DNA of 64,000 nucleotides, from assembly GCF_910592395.1 (NCBI RefSeq), contig NC_088318.1, positions 5,788,756 through 5,852,755 of the forward strand. The letters run 5' to 3'. The DNA is from Lineus longissimus. Lineage: Eukaryota; Nemertea; Pilidiophora; Heteronemertea; Lineidae. The notes under the pieces are model-generated. The model was not told the origin of the DNA, did not search any database, and saw nothing but the letters and a program-made list of their open reading frames with translations. Made by a program: the position numbers and the translations under genes. Positions 43,788-55,093 of this stretch are shown here, piece after piece (the first letter of the stretch is position 1; every line of letters begins with the position of its first letter).

Positions 43788-45560
43788 CGATTTGGCAATT
43801 TACCTGAAGTTTCATTGACAGTGTCGATGAATTGTATGTGGCTATTTTTAGCTCAGGCATCGTCAGCGGGATGTGTTGTGCGGGAAGTTTGAATTATTAT
43901 AGTCTTCGCCAGCGCTTAAAGTGATGAAGACCACTGCCGTTTTTAGACGTTCCAATGAAATTTGGACGTTGCCGAGAGACATGCCTACGATAGGCGACAT
44001 TACAGGGCCTTATACCGATATAAAACTAGGTAGGGCCTACCCTCTCAGATTCCATCGAAATTAACAGGGCCTAGGCCCTACCGGTAGATAAAACTAGGTA
44101 ACCAGATTCCATCGAAAGTAATCGAGACAAAGTCAAAATAAGCAGTAGGTCTTTCGTAGAAGGCCTAGACACCGGGCTAGGGCCTACACTACAGCATGAT
44201 ACAGCGGGGAGGCATCATAAGCAATGCAACTCGATTAGGGCCGCGCACGTCGAGTAGGCCTATCGTGTATGAGGTCTAGGCTACACTGGAGCTGGCCGGG
44301 CCTATTTCGTAACCATGGCTACTGAAATGAGCCAAATCGTCGGCCCCCCCCCCAATCTTTGAAGAAATTGGCAAAGTAATTTACGCACAAATCCAGGGGC
44401 CAATTTGTGAAAACAAAGAGTAAGGCAGTGCCCGTGGCCGTGCTAACCAGTCGACTACGGTAGCCTCCCGGGGGTAGCCTACTCTTAGAAAAATCAGCAA
44501 TATTAAAATTAAAAATGTGTTTGTTTATTTCTTTATTCAGTCGGCTAGCCAAGCTGCTGAGCAATACAACAATGAGGGTCAAGGAGTGGTAAGGGGACTC
44601 GCTAGGAACCATGAGATGCTCTCAGATCGTAAATATGCCGCACCGGCTCGGCGTAAAATAATGATTCCCGTGGATCCCAAAACTCCTCTCCTGTTGTTGC
44701 GTTGGCTACTCCTGACCCCCCCCCCCACCACCACCACCACCACCATAGGCCTACACACACAATTTTGCTCTCTGCAATATCATAGGCGGCCTATGCTATT
44801 GTTGTAATTTCGGGCGTATACATCACTGGAAATGAGCGACATTGCTTCCCATTGGCTGAATACAGTAAGGAGAATATGGAGCCGATTGGTAATGGAAAAC
44901 TCATTACAGCATTACAAAAATAGTATCAAATTGCGTCCACAACCACTTTTTTTTAAAGATCCAGATCGTATGGAGCCTTAAATTGCATAAAATAGCCAAT
45001 ATTTTTTGATTGATACAACTTATTTTGTTGAAATTATTTGTGAGTTTTGTGCACTTTTAACAGTTTGGCAAGACCACCGAGCTGCATACAACCAAGGAAT
45101 TAACTGTGTATAGTGGGCTGACCTAAGGTCGAAAATCACCTCTCTTCTCGAAATCAGAGCAAAGTCATTAGCATCCCCAGATCAATTTTCAAAGTTGAAA
45201 TACTCCAGGATTTATGTATCAAATTAGCTACTACGAACGATATAAGACCTTTGTGCACTTTTTCTATCAAAAAGAGACAAAATTACTCACTCAGAATGAC
45301 GTTATTCCCACTGGGAACGAGTTGTTGATATTAAAAATCCATGAAAATCCGACGTTTTTTGCCTTTTTTCATCAAGCATGTCAAGTTTGCTTGCCGCCAC
45401 CATTTTCTAGCTAAATCATGTGACAAAAGCTTGAAACCTTGACCCCATTTACCTTAGAAGTCTTCAGAACCTGTACATTCAACACTAGAAACCTCGACTC
45501 CAGGTCAACAGCGTTGTCAGTACAGGCCGCCGCTGGATAGCGAGATCGCTTGGTGGTGGT
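43788..45560. other. Intergenic interval left of the Ginger element
   Basis: No supported gene. Many AGGCCTA words occur near 44030-44290, and a C-rich CCACC microsatellite lies near 44717-44743. Confidence 0.35.
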
Positions 45561-45707
45561 TGTTACGCTCCAACTCTATAATAGTGCCAACTCTGATGGA
45601 CATGATTCCAACTTCAATATGCCAACTCTGATGGAGATAGATAAGTATTCAGCCGCAAGATGTCTCTACCGGGTGAACGGTTTGTTCCAAGTCTAATATG
45701 CCAACTT
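45561..45707 (+). repeat. Ginger left terminal inverted repeat
   Basis: It reads TGTTACGCTCC at the tip and contains several CCAACTCT or CCAACTTT words spaced about 30 bases apart, probable transposase-binding repeats. The mirror copy at 56191-56337 differs at only a handful of positions. Confidence 0.88.
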
Positions 45708-46601
45708 TGAAAGCGAAACTTTGTATACAGTTTCGATACACGTGCGAGTCAAGATGTTGCGATCATTCCTTATACTTTCTCCGGTTATCTTTTGTCATTG
45801 TGAATTGGGGTTGGCCGGTTCCGACACGGTACGTACATGCATTGGTTCACTGATTAATCTAATGCGTCTGTTCTAAGAAGTTCGTTGACTTAGCAAAATG
45901 AGTTGCTGATGATACCCTCAATGGCCACATTGATGTGCTTGGGTCAGTGACATACATTGATCTGTACCTGTAACCGGGTAAGGTGTACTCTGCACAGTCT
46001 CTGTGCTCGTGCAAGGTGGCACAAAATACACGCTTTTTGACAGCAGATAGGGCCGAAGGTAAATGCGCTATCCCATGCTAGGCTGGATAGGCAGTGTTGG
46101 AGCAGTCCAAGCCCCGGCCTAGGCCTACTGCTAGAGGTTGATGTTAATAAATCGACGCTGGGCCTCCTGGAAAAAAAGGTAGTCATCTTCAGACACTTGT
46201 CACGGGAGAGGGTACATAGGCCTACATGTATTTTCAAAAATTCTATTAAAAAAGTCTGCCTGGAAAGGGGAGGGCTGAAATTCACCTGAAAAGAGCCACC
46301 CGCAAAGGTTCTCCGGGGAAGGAGTCTTTTTAATTTCTCTAAACATTTAGGCCCGAACTTATAAAAGGTGTTTTTCTCTTAGACAAGTCTAAATCGCCTA
46401 GACAAGTCTTAATCTATCGTTTAGCATGAACAGCTACTACAGAAGGATGTTTAGTTTGGACGTGTCTAAAACTGTCATCCAAGATAGACTAGGGTGTCTA
46501 AATAACAAAGGAATTGAAAAACATACCTGGGGGCTTGTTTTGCAGCTGTTTAAGCTTATGATTCATACATGTAGAGGAGGTTACGGCGTGTGGTCGGCAG
46601 A

Positions 46602-49069
46602 ATGGATGCTCTTGCTATACTTGAATTTGCACAAGACGAACGAGAGGAGCATGAAAATGAAATTCAGAGAAGACGCATGAGGGTGTTCAGGGACAGAGAA
46701 AATCCTTTAGAGGAACTGTCAGACCCGAAGTTCTTGAGGCGCTTTCGAATTTCTAAAGAAACATTTCGATGGCTACTCGATCTCATCAGTGAAGACCTAC
46801 GTCGGCCAACTCGGCGAAACCAAGCACTTACACCACTTTTGCAACTGGCGATTGCTCTTCGTTTTTATGCAAATGGTGCATTTCAACATGTCACTGGAGA
46901 TACCTGTGGTGTGTCACAATGGGCCTGCGGCGAAGCTATCCATCGAGTCACAAGGGAAATATGTGATAGAAAGGGAAATTTTATAACTTTTCCCGAAACC
47001 CAGGCGGAACGACTAAGGGTGCAGCAAGGATTCCGCGATATTGCGCAATTCCCAGGTGTAATTGGTGCTCTCGATGGTTCGCACGTTCCCATCGCAAACC
47101 CAAGAGGAATTAATGCCCAGCGTTTCATGAATCGAAAGGGTTACTATAGCCTGAACTGCCAACTTGTTTGTGACCATGAGTTATGCTTCACCAATGTCGT
47201 CTCCAGATGGTACGGCTCTGCGCACGATTCCAGAATCTTTGAGGAATCACGACTTTGCCAAAGATTCAGAGCAGGAGAGCTCCAGGGTATTTTGCTGGGT
47301 GACCCAGCATACACGTGCACCAGATATATGTTGACTCCGGTTCGTGAACCAAGAAACGTTGCAGAGCGGAATTACATTCAAGCCCAAAGGAGGACAAGAG
47401 GGGTCATCGAGAGAGCGTTTGGGGTTTGGAAAAGACGATTCCACGCTGTTGGTAGGGGAAATACCCTTCGATGTTCAGTAAGTAAATCCAGGAGATTTAA
47501 AAAATTTCACCCCACCACTCACCTATATTTGACATCGACCTCATGCTTACAAGCCTCACCTAACCTGAACCACACCATAGGACTCCGATTGGCCTACATT
47601 GTTGAAAAAACGGTACCGTCTGAATACTAAAAAATGGTGCTGGGTTCAACACCAAAATTTTGTATTCATTAAGGACCTATACCGTTTTTTGGTGTTGACT
47701 TCCTCAACACCATAATTTGGTACTGGGGCGATACTATAATTTGGTACTGAGCTGGTACCATTAAATGGTATTGAATCTGTCAGTACCAAAAACTGGTATT
47801 GACATTTGAGTGAATACAAATAAATGGTATTCAGAATTTCCGGTACCATTTTGGAATACCAAATTACGATATTCAGACCTGGTCAATACAATTTTTCGGT
47901 GCCGGGCTAATACCGTTTTTTTACAGTGTAATGGCTTCCAACAGAATGGTGAACCCTGAATTTTTATCGGTGTACCCCCATTTCGCCTACACCCATTTCG
48001 CCTACACCCATTTCGCCTATTACCCATTTCGCCTACCCCCATTTCGCCTACCCCCATTTCGCCTACCCCCATTTCGCCTATTCACCATTTCGCCTACACC
48101 CATTTCGCCTACTCACCATTACGCCTACTCACCATTTCGCCTACTAAAAAGGAAAAGAGTGGTGTGCGCTGGACATTTGAACAATTTTACGAATTGTTGA
48201 GCTTGGTTTTTTTCCTTCATATTATAGCATATTTCCCAGTTAAACTTTACCATACTTTATCATTCCAACCCGGCCTCTTGAGACAAGACCACAATTGATT
48301 TTTTAAGCCTTTTTCCAGTTAAATTGTCACAGTTTGACCGCCTTGCATCAAATAATGCTTCGGGTTGTGAATCTGAAATTTGGATATGACATTCCAGACA
48401 GTCAGGCGAGTAAATGGTGAAATTTTATTAAAACTGGTGGTTGTCCACAAATGTTTTTTCTTCAAATTGGACAAATTTGAGAGACCATGATATTTCCACT
48501 GTTTTCAGCCAAATCATGACCCTACTCATGACCCTACTCAGTTCGTCTGATAGTATTTAGTTGGTATTTAGTTGGATAAACTGCATATTTCTAAAAGCGT
48601 TACAAAATTCTGGCACCAATAGACATTTCAAATTAGACTAGAAGGCTGAAACATCTTTTGAATTTGAAGTCACTATCATAAAACATTTGAAATGATGTAG
48701 GCAAAATGGGTAATAGGCGAAATGGTGAATAGGCGAAATGGGTGTAGGCGAAACAGTGAGTAGGCGAAATGGGTGTAGGCGAAACGGTGAGTAGGCGAAA
48801 TGGTGAGTAGGCGAAACGGGTAAATTTTGTAGGCGAAATGGGTGTAGGCGAAATGGGGATGAACCTTTTTATCTGCTTGGATACCAGTTCGCGATCGGTT
48901 ATACTAACTGGCATGATTTTTTTAGTTGCAGCACAATATGGCCATAATCATCGCTACAGCATGTCTCCACACCTTGGCCATTCGCAGAAACGATCCACTT
49001 CCAGATGATTATCATGGTGATGCCAATACTGATGCGCCGAGAGCCAGCAGAGGAAGCGCATCATCATGA
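46602..49069 (+). CDS. PIF/Harbinger (HARBI1-like) transposase, two exons
   Basis: Exons 46602-47477 and 48932-49069 join in phase 0 (donor GTAAGT, acceptor TTGCAG) to give about 337 residues. ATG 46602 begins MDALAILEFAQDERE. The DDE core has GALDGSHVPIANP, SRWYGSAHDSRIF and RGVIERAFGVWKRRF, supplying the three catalytic acids. The second exon adds NMAIIIATACLHTLAIRRND, the conserved last helix of the family, so the splice is well supported. The 1454-bp intron is unusually large for such an element, because it holds two nested repeat elements (47597-47930 and about 47970-48862). The reading frame is intact. It is predicted to act with the Myb-like protein encoded on the opposite strand. Confidence 0.9.
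47597..47930. mobile_element. MITE-like element filled with GGTAYY words
   Basis: Ends are CATTGTTGAAAAAACGGTA at the left and TACCGTTTTTTTACAGTG at the right, imperfect inverted copies. TA lies outside both ends and may be the target duplication. The interior has more than ten copies of GGTACC, GGTACT or GGTATT words in both orientations with AAAATGGTA/AACACC context. It is a second member of the CACTGTAAAAA-ended group, compare 16103-16391. Confidence 0.72.
47970..48862. mobile_element. Foldback-like element with opposed GTAGGCGAAATGG arrays
   Basis: About 11 copies of CATTTCGCCTAC lie at 47975-48146, and about 10 copies of the reverse complement, GTAGGCGAAATG, at 48697-48860. About 550 bp of AT-rich sequence lies between. 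Spacer words alternate between CCC, ACAC and TCAC types. Outside the arrays TGAACC...TTTTTATC appears on both sides (47951 and 48864), possibly a diverged target duplication. It lies within the intron of the Harbinger transposase. Confidence 0.75.
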
Positions 49070-49179
49070 AGCTAACCTACGAGGCAACTTATTTCGCCAA
49101 AGATTCATAAGACAACACTTCCAGTAAGTTTTTATAACCTTTATTTCATTCATCATGTCATATAGGATACATCCATAGG

Positions 49180-50364
49180 CTACAGGTCAATGCGGAGTTT
49201 TCGAATTTTTTCCTTGTAGTAGTCCATCTTCGCCTCGTAGGCACGCTTCTTAAATTTTGCTGCCTCCTGCTGCAAATTAAGCAAACTCATTTTTTGTTCA
49301 TGTTCATCTTTCAGGTAGGCAAGTGTTTGGTCGGCCTTCTTTAAGACAGGAGATTCATCGGACATGGTAGCCCTCTTCTCAAGGCTGGAAAGAAGAATGC
49401 AAAGTAATTTAGCAACGCGTGTGGTCAGGAACTCCAAAGTGTTGGAGGTCCATAGTGTAAAGTGATTAGATTTGACTGATACATCGTTGTATTCCATTCA
49501 CTGCTTACCTTTTACTAGAACGTGGTTTCCTGGGGGTTGCGGCAGAGCTGTTGTGAAGATCGTAGTTACCTCCAGTATATTCAACTTCCCCATCCACATC
49601 TTTCAGGAATGTTTCCGCGGCTGGAGTGCAGCTGAAAAATAATGAAGGATATCTTTTATTTTTATAACGACTGTGGAGAATGGCGGGCCTAATAACAACC
49701 CAATAGAATGTCATAATAAAGTATCATGATAACTAATCACTTTTCGCATTGTTATTTTATTTCTTTTCTATTTCGGAAAGTAGTTTATTTTTCAAGGGAT
49801 GAGTTGATGTCATTTGGATAGTATTTCAGTATAAGTAAATCTCACTTCGTTTTTGCTGCATATACCTTTGCCTGTTTTTTATGAAAGTTAATTCAAACAG
49901 ATGACCAATATTTACCTTCCCAGATCGTCAGCGCTTGTTGATGGTAAGGGTTCATCAATGACGTCATCAGCAACTACAGGAACGGAAGGGGCATCGTCAT
50001 CCACAGGATTATGTAGTTGTTGCAGATCCCCAGGTGTGATATTCAGAATGGCAAGGATTTCGTCATCCACCTCCCCTACAGTGGCCGTCCCCCCTCCAGT
50101 TTTACCAAGGTCGATCTTTTTCTCACGGGCTACGGCCTTGGCCTTGATCTTCATTCGTCTCCAAAGGTCTTTCAGGTCCTGTGGACGTTCGGGAAATGAG
50201 GCATTCATTTCCCCTGCTATCTTCTCCCATGCTGCCTGTTTTCTCTTGTTTGCCTGGACATCCGTTCGCTTGTCTTCAACGATATCTTCATGAGCTCTTA
50301 CCAGCTCAATTAGAGCTCTCCGCTGGTCCGGAGTGAAATTCTCACTTCTCTTTCTTCCCAACAT
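49180..50364 (-). CDS. Harbinger Myb/SANT-like DNA-binding protein, three exons
   Basis: Exons 50364-49916, 49631-49509 and 49384-49180 join with consistent phases into about 258 residues; all sites are GT-AG on the minus strand. Residues 1-85 form a Myb/SANT-like domain (RSENFTPDQRRALIELVRAH; AWEKIAGEMNASFPERPQDL; WRRMKIKAKAVA). A GKTGGGT motif and an acidic linker follow. The third exon is a Lys/Glu-rich helix (YKEKIRKLRIDL). Such proteins accompany HARBI1-type transposases, binding element ends and aiding nuclear import. It converges on the transposase gene. No disabling change is seen. Confidence 0.88.
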
Positions 50365-50662
50365 TGCCGAGCGATGTACGTCACTTTACGGCCTATGGGC
50401 TGAATGCTGTGCAAAGGAGTTCAGTTAAGGTCAACCCCATTCACCAAGTATTACATGATCGTCTGAACAAAGGAAATGCGATCTATGCTTCACATTGCAT
50501 CACCAGCTGGACTAGTCTAGCTGGACAGACGTCCTTCTGTGGTTCAAATTTCCGATGAACACCAGTGTTTTGTAGGACATGTCTACCTCTAGTCTTACAA
50601 ATGTTTAGGCTTAAACAGGTCCAAGTTAAACAAAAGAAAAACACGCTTTATAAGTTCGGCCC

Positions 50663-50745
50663 TTAGGCTCTATAGGCCTAAGGTTGATCCTGAGGCCTAA
50701 ACAACCGAGATGCATTTTCTTACCTCTCAGAGAGGTAAGCTTTTG
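50663..50745. other. Ginger sequence right of the nested Harbinger
   Basis: Begins with the second TTA target duplication and returns to Ginger interior. No coding signal. Confidence 0.4.
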
Positions 50746-50749
50746 CATT

Positions 50750-51360
50750 GGCGAAGCGTCCGTCGTCCGTCGTCGTCCGTCGTCTCTTAGCAGGGCACGT
50801 TTCGTAACTACTGGAGCCATTGACTTGGTACATCTGTACCCCTATGTAATGGGACCTTAAAGACAAAATTTCGGTCCGGTCTGATTCTTCGTTTGGCCAC
50901 AAGGTGGCTTAAACCGAAAACACAAAAAGTGCTATATCTCCTTAAATGAGGGCTCGATCATCGCCAAATTTTTATCAAAGGTACATCTAATGACGATACA
51001 TGACATATCACACGGGTTTTTGAGTTGACCTACTTTTCAAGGTCACAGCTGAGGTCAAATAGCGTAAAATAACCGTTATTGGCACATTTCGCAACTAATG
51101 ATGCTATTGACTTGAAACTTGGTACAATTGTACCTCTTAGTGAAATGACCTTGGACACCAAATTTCGGTGTGGTCTGATTATTCGTTTGGCCACCAGGTG
51201 GTTTAAACCGAAAACGGTAAAAAGGGCTATATCTGCTGAACTAATAAGTATGGCTGGATCTTTGCAAAACTTTCATCATCGGTATGTAATAAGGCTACAC
51301 ATCACCTCAGTCCAATTTTGACCAATTTGACCTACTTTCCAAGGCCACCGTGGTCAAATA
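50750..51360 (+). repeat. Two diverged tandem units with AAGGTCA half-sites
   Basis: A GTCCGTCGT run (50758-50790) is followed by two related units (about 50800-51065 and 51085-51355). Shared words include CGTTTGGCCAC, AAGGTGGCTTAAACCGAAAA or its variant, GCTATATCT, and TTGACCTACTTT before CAAGGTCA or CAAGGCCA. The sequence is typical of dispersed marine-invertebrate repeats and lies just upstream of the Ginger integrase exon. Confidence 0.75.
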
Positions 51361-51561
51361 CTTCGCTGATGTGTCTGTCTGACGAGTGGTATGCACAATG
51401 GCCCTGTCCATTTCATTCGAATACGGCACTTTACACTGCCATAACCAATACATCCGACCCCTTAATTTGCAGGGCAGATACAGCTCAATGATGAGATGGA
51501 TGGGAAGTTTTCCTTTCACGGAGCATTTTCAACTGCTTTAGCTTTTTCATCGCTTTTTCAG

Positions 51562-54500
51562 GACAGTGCAAAGCAGCCTCGGAGTTCGTCTGTTTACCTG
51601 ATCGATGATGACGTTTACAAGGAGTTGTATCGTTTTCTGTCGGAAGACGTACGATGGCGGGAACTTTCAATGCCTGTGGAAATGAAAGCATACCAGAAGA
51701 AGATTTCTGGCAGGTACCGAATCATGAGAAAAACCAATCCGCTAAATGGGAACGACGAGGAAAGAATTGTGGAAGTCGGTGGACATAGGATAGTTCCGAG
51801 GGTATCAGAAATTGAGCCTATAGTCAGGTATTTCTTTGGCCAATATAAAGGACTCGCTGCCAAGAAACTATCCGCCGTTATATCCAGGCAATACTGTGCG
51901 ATGGGAGAAAAGCTTGTGCGTCGATATCTTGCAAGAATGAAAGAGAGTCAGAGCCGAAAACCTCTCTTCTCCAACAAAGCTCCGCTTCGGCCTGTTCTGG
52001 CAAAATCAGTGATGGCCCGGATCCAAATGGACCTTGTGAACTTCTTAAACATGCCCGTAGAAATAGACGACATGAAGTACTGTTACGTTCTCTCAGTGCT
52101 CGACATCTTCTCAAGATATCTTTGGCTGAGGCCACTTTGCGACAAAGGGTCGCCTGGGGTGGCTGAAAAGCTGTGTGAAATATTTATGGAACACGGCTGC
52201 CCCAAAATAATCCATTGCGATAACGGCGGAGAATTCAAAAAGATGGTTAGCGGACTAGCAGAGAGGTTAAACGTAAAAATCATCAAGGGTCGGCCGTATC
52301 ATCCCCAGACCCAAGGAAGGGTTAGTTTCAATGCGCTTAAATGTTAAAAAAATGCAGGTACAGTAGGACAGATTGGAATTTGTTTCAATGGACCCCCGGG
52401 AAAATGAATTTAACTCAGGGTCTTGGAGACATATGTAGTTCCAATGGTAGGTCCGACTGTCAGTGAATAAATTTATATCCAAATCGTCACTTTATATTTA
52501 TCGCCTGTTGTTACTGCAACCCATGAACTCCTCCATAAAATTATACGTCCCGCAGATATGAAATTCGTGCTTGTGAATAAATCTTAACGGACAATAATAA
52601 TCCTGTTCTTTGTTTTCAGGTTGAAAGGGTACAAAGAACGTGGAAAGAGAAACTCGCGTTTGACATTTCACAATTTGTGCAAACGGGCAAGGCTCATAAT
52701 TGGGTTGGAGGATTGCCGTCCTACGCAAGACTGTACAACAACTCCCCGCACGAAGCTTTTAAGAGTAAGTACACATCTAAAGGTTTTTATGATCCGAGGA
52801 GACTACAGTACTTGGAGATCTTCAGGATCCGCCATCAAATCTTGCCCCCTCCTGATACCCACCTCTGAATTATTACCCCTAGGAATTCCTATTAGGACAT
52901 GAAAGTTTTCGTCTGTGATCAGATGGACAGAAAAATATTTTGGGGAAGACAAAAGTCAGGTACATGTACCACAAAGCAATGGAAAATTGCCCGGCGACTT
53001 TTCATGTGTACCTTTTTTCAGATAAATATTGTCCTTTTGAGTCGTACTTCGCCCGAGCGCCTTGGTTGCCTGTCAGTAAAGAAAAGAATAAGAGCGACGA
53101 TGGAACAACAACCGAGGACGAAGACGAACATGAGGAGGAGGACGAAGAAGAAATGGGGGTGATTATCCTTTATAGATAATTCCTAGATGCGGGATGCAGT
53201 CATCCTTCGTCAAGCGGGTTTATTTTTGCTTGCTCCTCTTTCATGTGACAAATCAGTAAAGAGGTTCTGGTGAAATTTCTGTGTTGAGCTTCCAAGATAG
53301 TTGAACACCTGAGCGAGAAATCACGACTTAATGCTCCGAAAAAAACGAAGGTGGTAGGTTCGAATATTTCTATGTGATATTTTCCTCGATGGGCCCTATG
53401 TGTGCTGAAGATGAGCCAAATTGGAAGGGGGGTGTTGTTTTGGCATAGAATGACCCGCACATGGAAAGTAAAATCTCTCCCGTTGTTTGTCTCATACTCT
53501 CAATGTTTTCCCGTCTTTTTCAGGTGGATACAAAAGAGAACAGTGCAACCCTGGAAGATGTTCAAGCTTTCAAAGCAGCTGCCGATGAAATTAGAGAAGA
53601 GGTCAGAAAGACTTCGAAGAAATACGCACAGAAGATGGTTAACAAAAAGCTTGGCAAATCACCTCCAAGTGTATACGCAGTTGGGGATAAAGTGTTGGTG
53701 CGGATTCAAGGTACAGAACAGCGGAAAAGTGGAAAGAAGGTGAAGGCACCAAAGGCAGTCGAGGGGGTCGTTACAAAGGCTCGGAAACAAAAGTACCGTT
53801 ACAGGGTAAAATACATCCTAGATGATGCCGAAAATGAAGGATGGTTTTCGGTGAGCGATATCACGTCTATGACGCGTGAAGAAGAAGCGAAACGCCGACC
53901 GAGAACTGCAAAGACAACAGAGGAATATCTATTTGAGGAGTATATAAAGAATACAGCGTCTTTCTCATCTGTGGAGGCAATGTTGGAATTCATTGAACTC
54001 AACCAAGCAATTGAATGCTCAAGATTGGAACACCAGTCAAGAAATAGCATGCAAGAGCGATTCTTCGCAACCATCACCAACCATGGTCTCCAGGTTAGAC
54101 GAGAAATTGAAGGCGATGGGAACTGCATGTTCGCAGCTCTCGTCGACCAGTTGGAACGCGTCGGCATAAACGATTTTAACCCGAGGAACGCTAAGACTAA
54201 ACATCGTAGAGTTTTTACGACGCAACCCAAGGATGTCAGATGGCACCGAATTATTCTCGTTTGTGAGTGGTGACAACAGTTGGGAGGAGTACCTGAGTCG
54301 AATGAGCCGCCAAGGTACATGGGGAGACCACTTAGTTCTGCGCGCTGCTTCAGAGATGTTGAAAATGCAAATTGTGGTAATTTCGAGCGTATCTGATCGT
54401 CCTGTTACCATCCACCCTTCTGCTGAAACTACTCAGTGCCCAAGACTCCTACTAGGACACCTCTTTGAACTACATTACACGAGCCTTGAAGAAGCCCAGC

Positions 54501-55093
54501 ATCAGGCAGACAGTCCCAGTATCGGTGCTGCACACTTGAACCCAAATGATGCATTTACAAACGAAAGTGTGTTTGAGAGTACCGAGAATACCTCAGATAA
54601 TGTGCGTGGTTCCGTAGACTTGCAGTCCCCAACGGTGTCGATAGGAAAACCCCATGAAGGACCCGATGACCCATCAGATACTTTACCTCTGGATGCTGAA
54701 TGGCCTTTGGATGATGATGAAATAAGACAGGCTGTAAGAGCGGAAAGGGGTGAAAATTTAACGGAATGGGATGCTATCCCAGAAAATCACTGGCTCTTTG
54801 GCATAACGGGTGCGAGCATGCTGTGGGCCAGAGATGCACAGACGAGAGGAATCACACTGGAAAAGGTCAATGGGCATTACGTTTTGAATGAAGAACTGAT
54901 GGACGATTTTGACGCATTCCAGGGGAAAATGACAGCAGAGGATTATCGAAAACGCTTCAAAGACAAGCTTCTTAACATTTGGCTTGCCAAATTTCGACCT
55001 TCAACAGCTTTTCCGGAAGACGGTGATTTTCTCCTAATAAACTCAACATCAGCTAGAGAATTTGATGAGTGGAAGTGCTCCTATCTGATGTAG
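51562..55093 (+). pseudogene. Ginger transposase: integrase plus OTU-like protease
   Basis: Exons 51562-52320, 52621-52764, 53022-53158 and 53524-55093 are supported by GT-AG sites; earlier exons are not resolved. The integrase core has QMDLVNF, KIIHCDNGGEFKKM and QGR joined to VERVQRTWKEKLAFDI, giving D-D-E; SPHEAFK joined to NKYCPFESYFARAP is the usual end of the core. Exon 4 has a chromodomain-like or SH3-like GDKVLVRIQGTE and then an OTU motif: REIEGDGNCMFAALVDQLER with catalytic Cys and later LGHLFELHYTSL with catalytic His. The frame slips by one at the exon 1/2 join (a base seems missing near 52316) and again near 54185. OTU proteases remove ubiquitin; their role in Ginger is not established. 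Predicted product is nuclear. Confidence 0.8.

Larger units (their letters stand above)
46350..50662. mobile_element. PIF/Harbinger element 2, structurally complete
   Basis: TTA at 46347-46349 and 50663-50665 is the 3-bp duplication. Ends are GGCCCGAACTTATAAAAGGT at the left and the inverted GGGCCGAACTTATAAAGCGT at the right, alike for about 35 bases. A spliced transposase gene lies on + and a three-exon Myb-like gene on -, convergent. Neither carries a stop or frameshift after splicing. It sits in the left part of the Ginger element and so is younger than that insertion. Confidence 0.92.

Noticed and set aside
44717-44743. Coding CCACC tract
   Set aside because: It is a simple microsatellite with no surrounding reading frame.
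47931-48200. ORF of repeated HFAYTHFAY peptides
   Set aside because: Created by the CATTTCGCCTAC array and not a protein gene.
47975-48860. CRISPR-like regular repeat array
   Set aside because: The repeats are 13 bases with 1-5 base spacers, in two opposed arrays inside a eukaryotic transposon intron, and there are no cas genes. It is a transposon-internal repeat.
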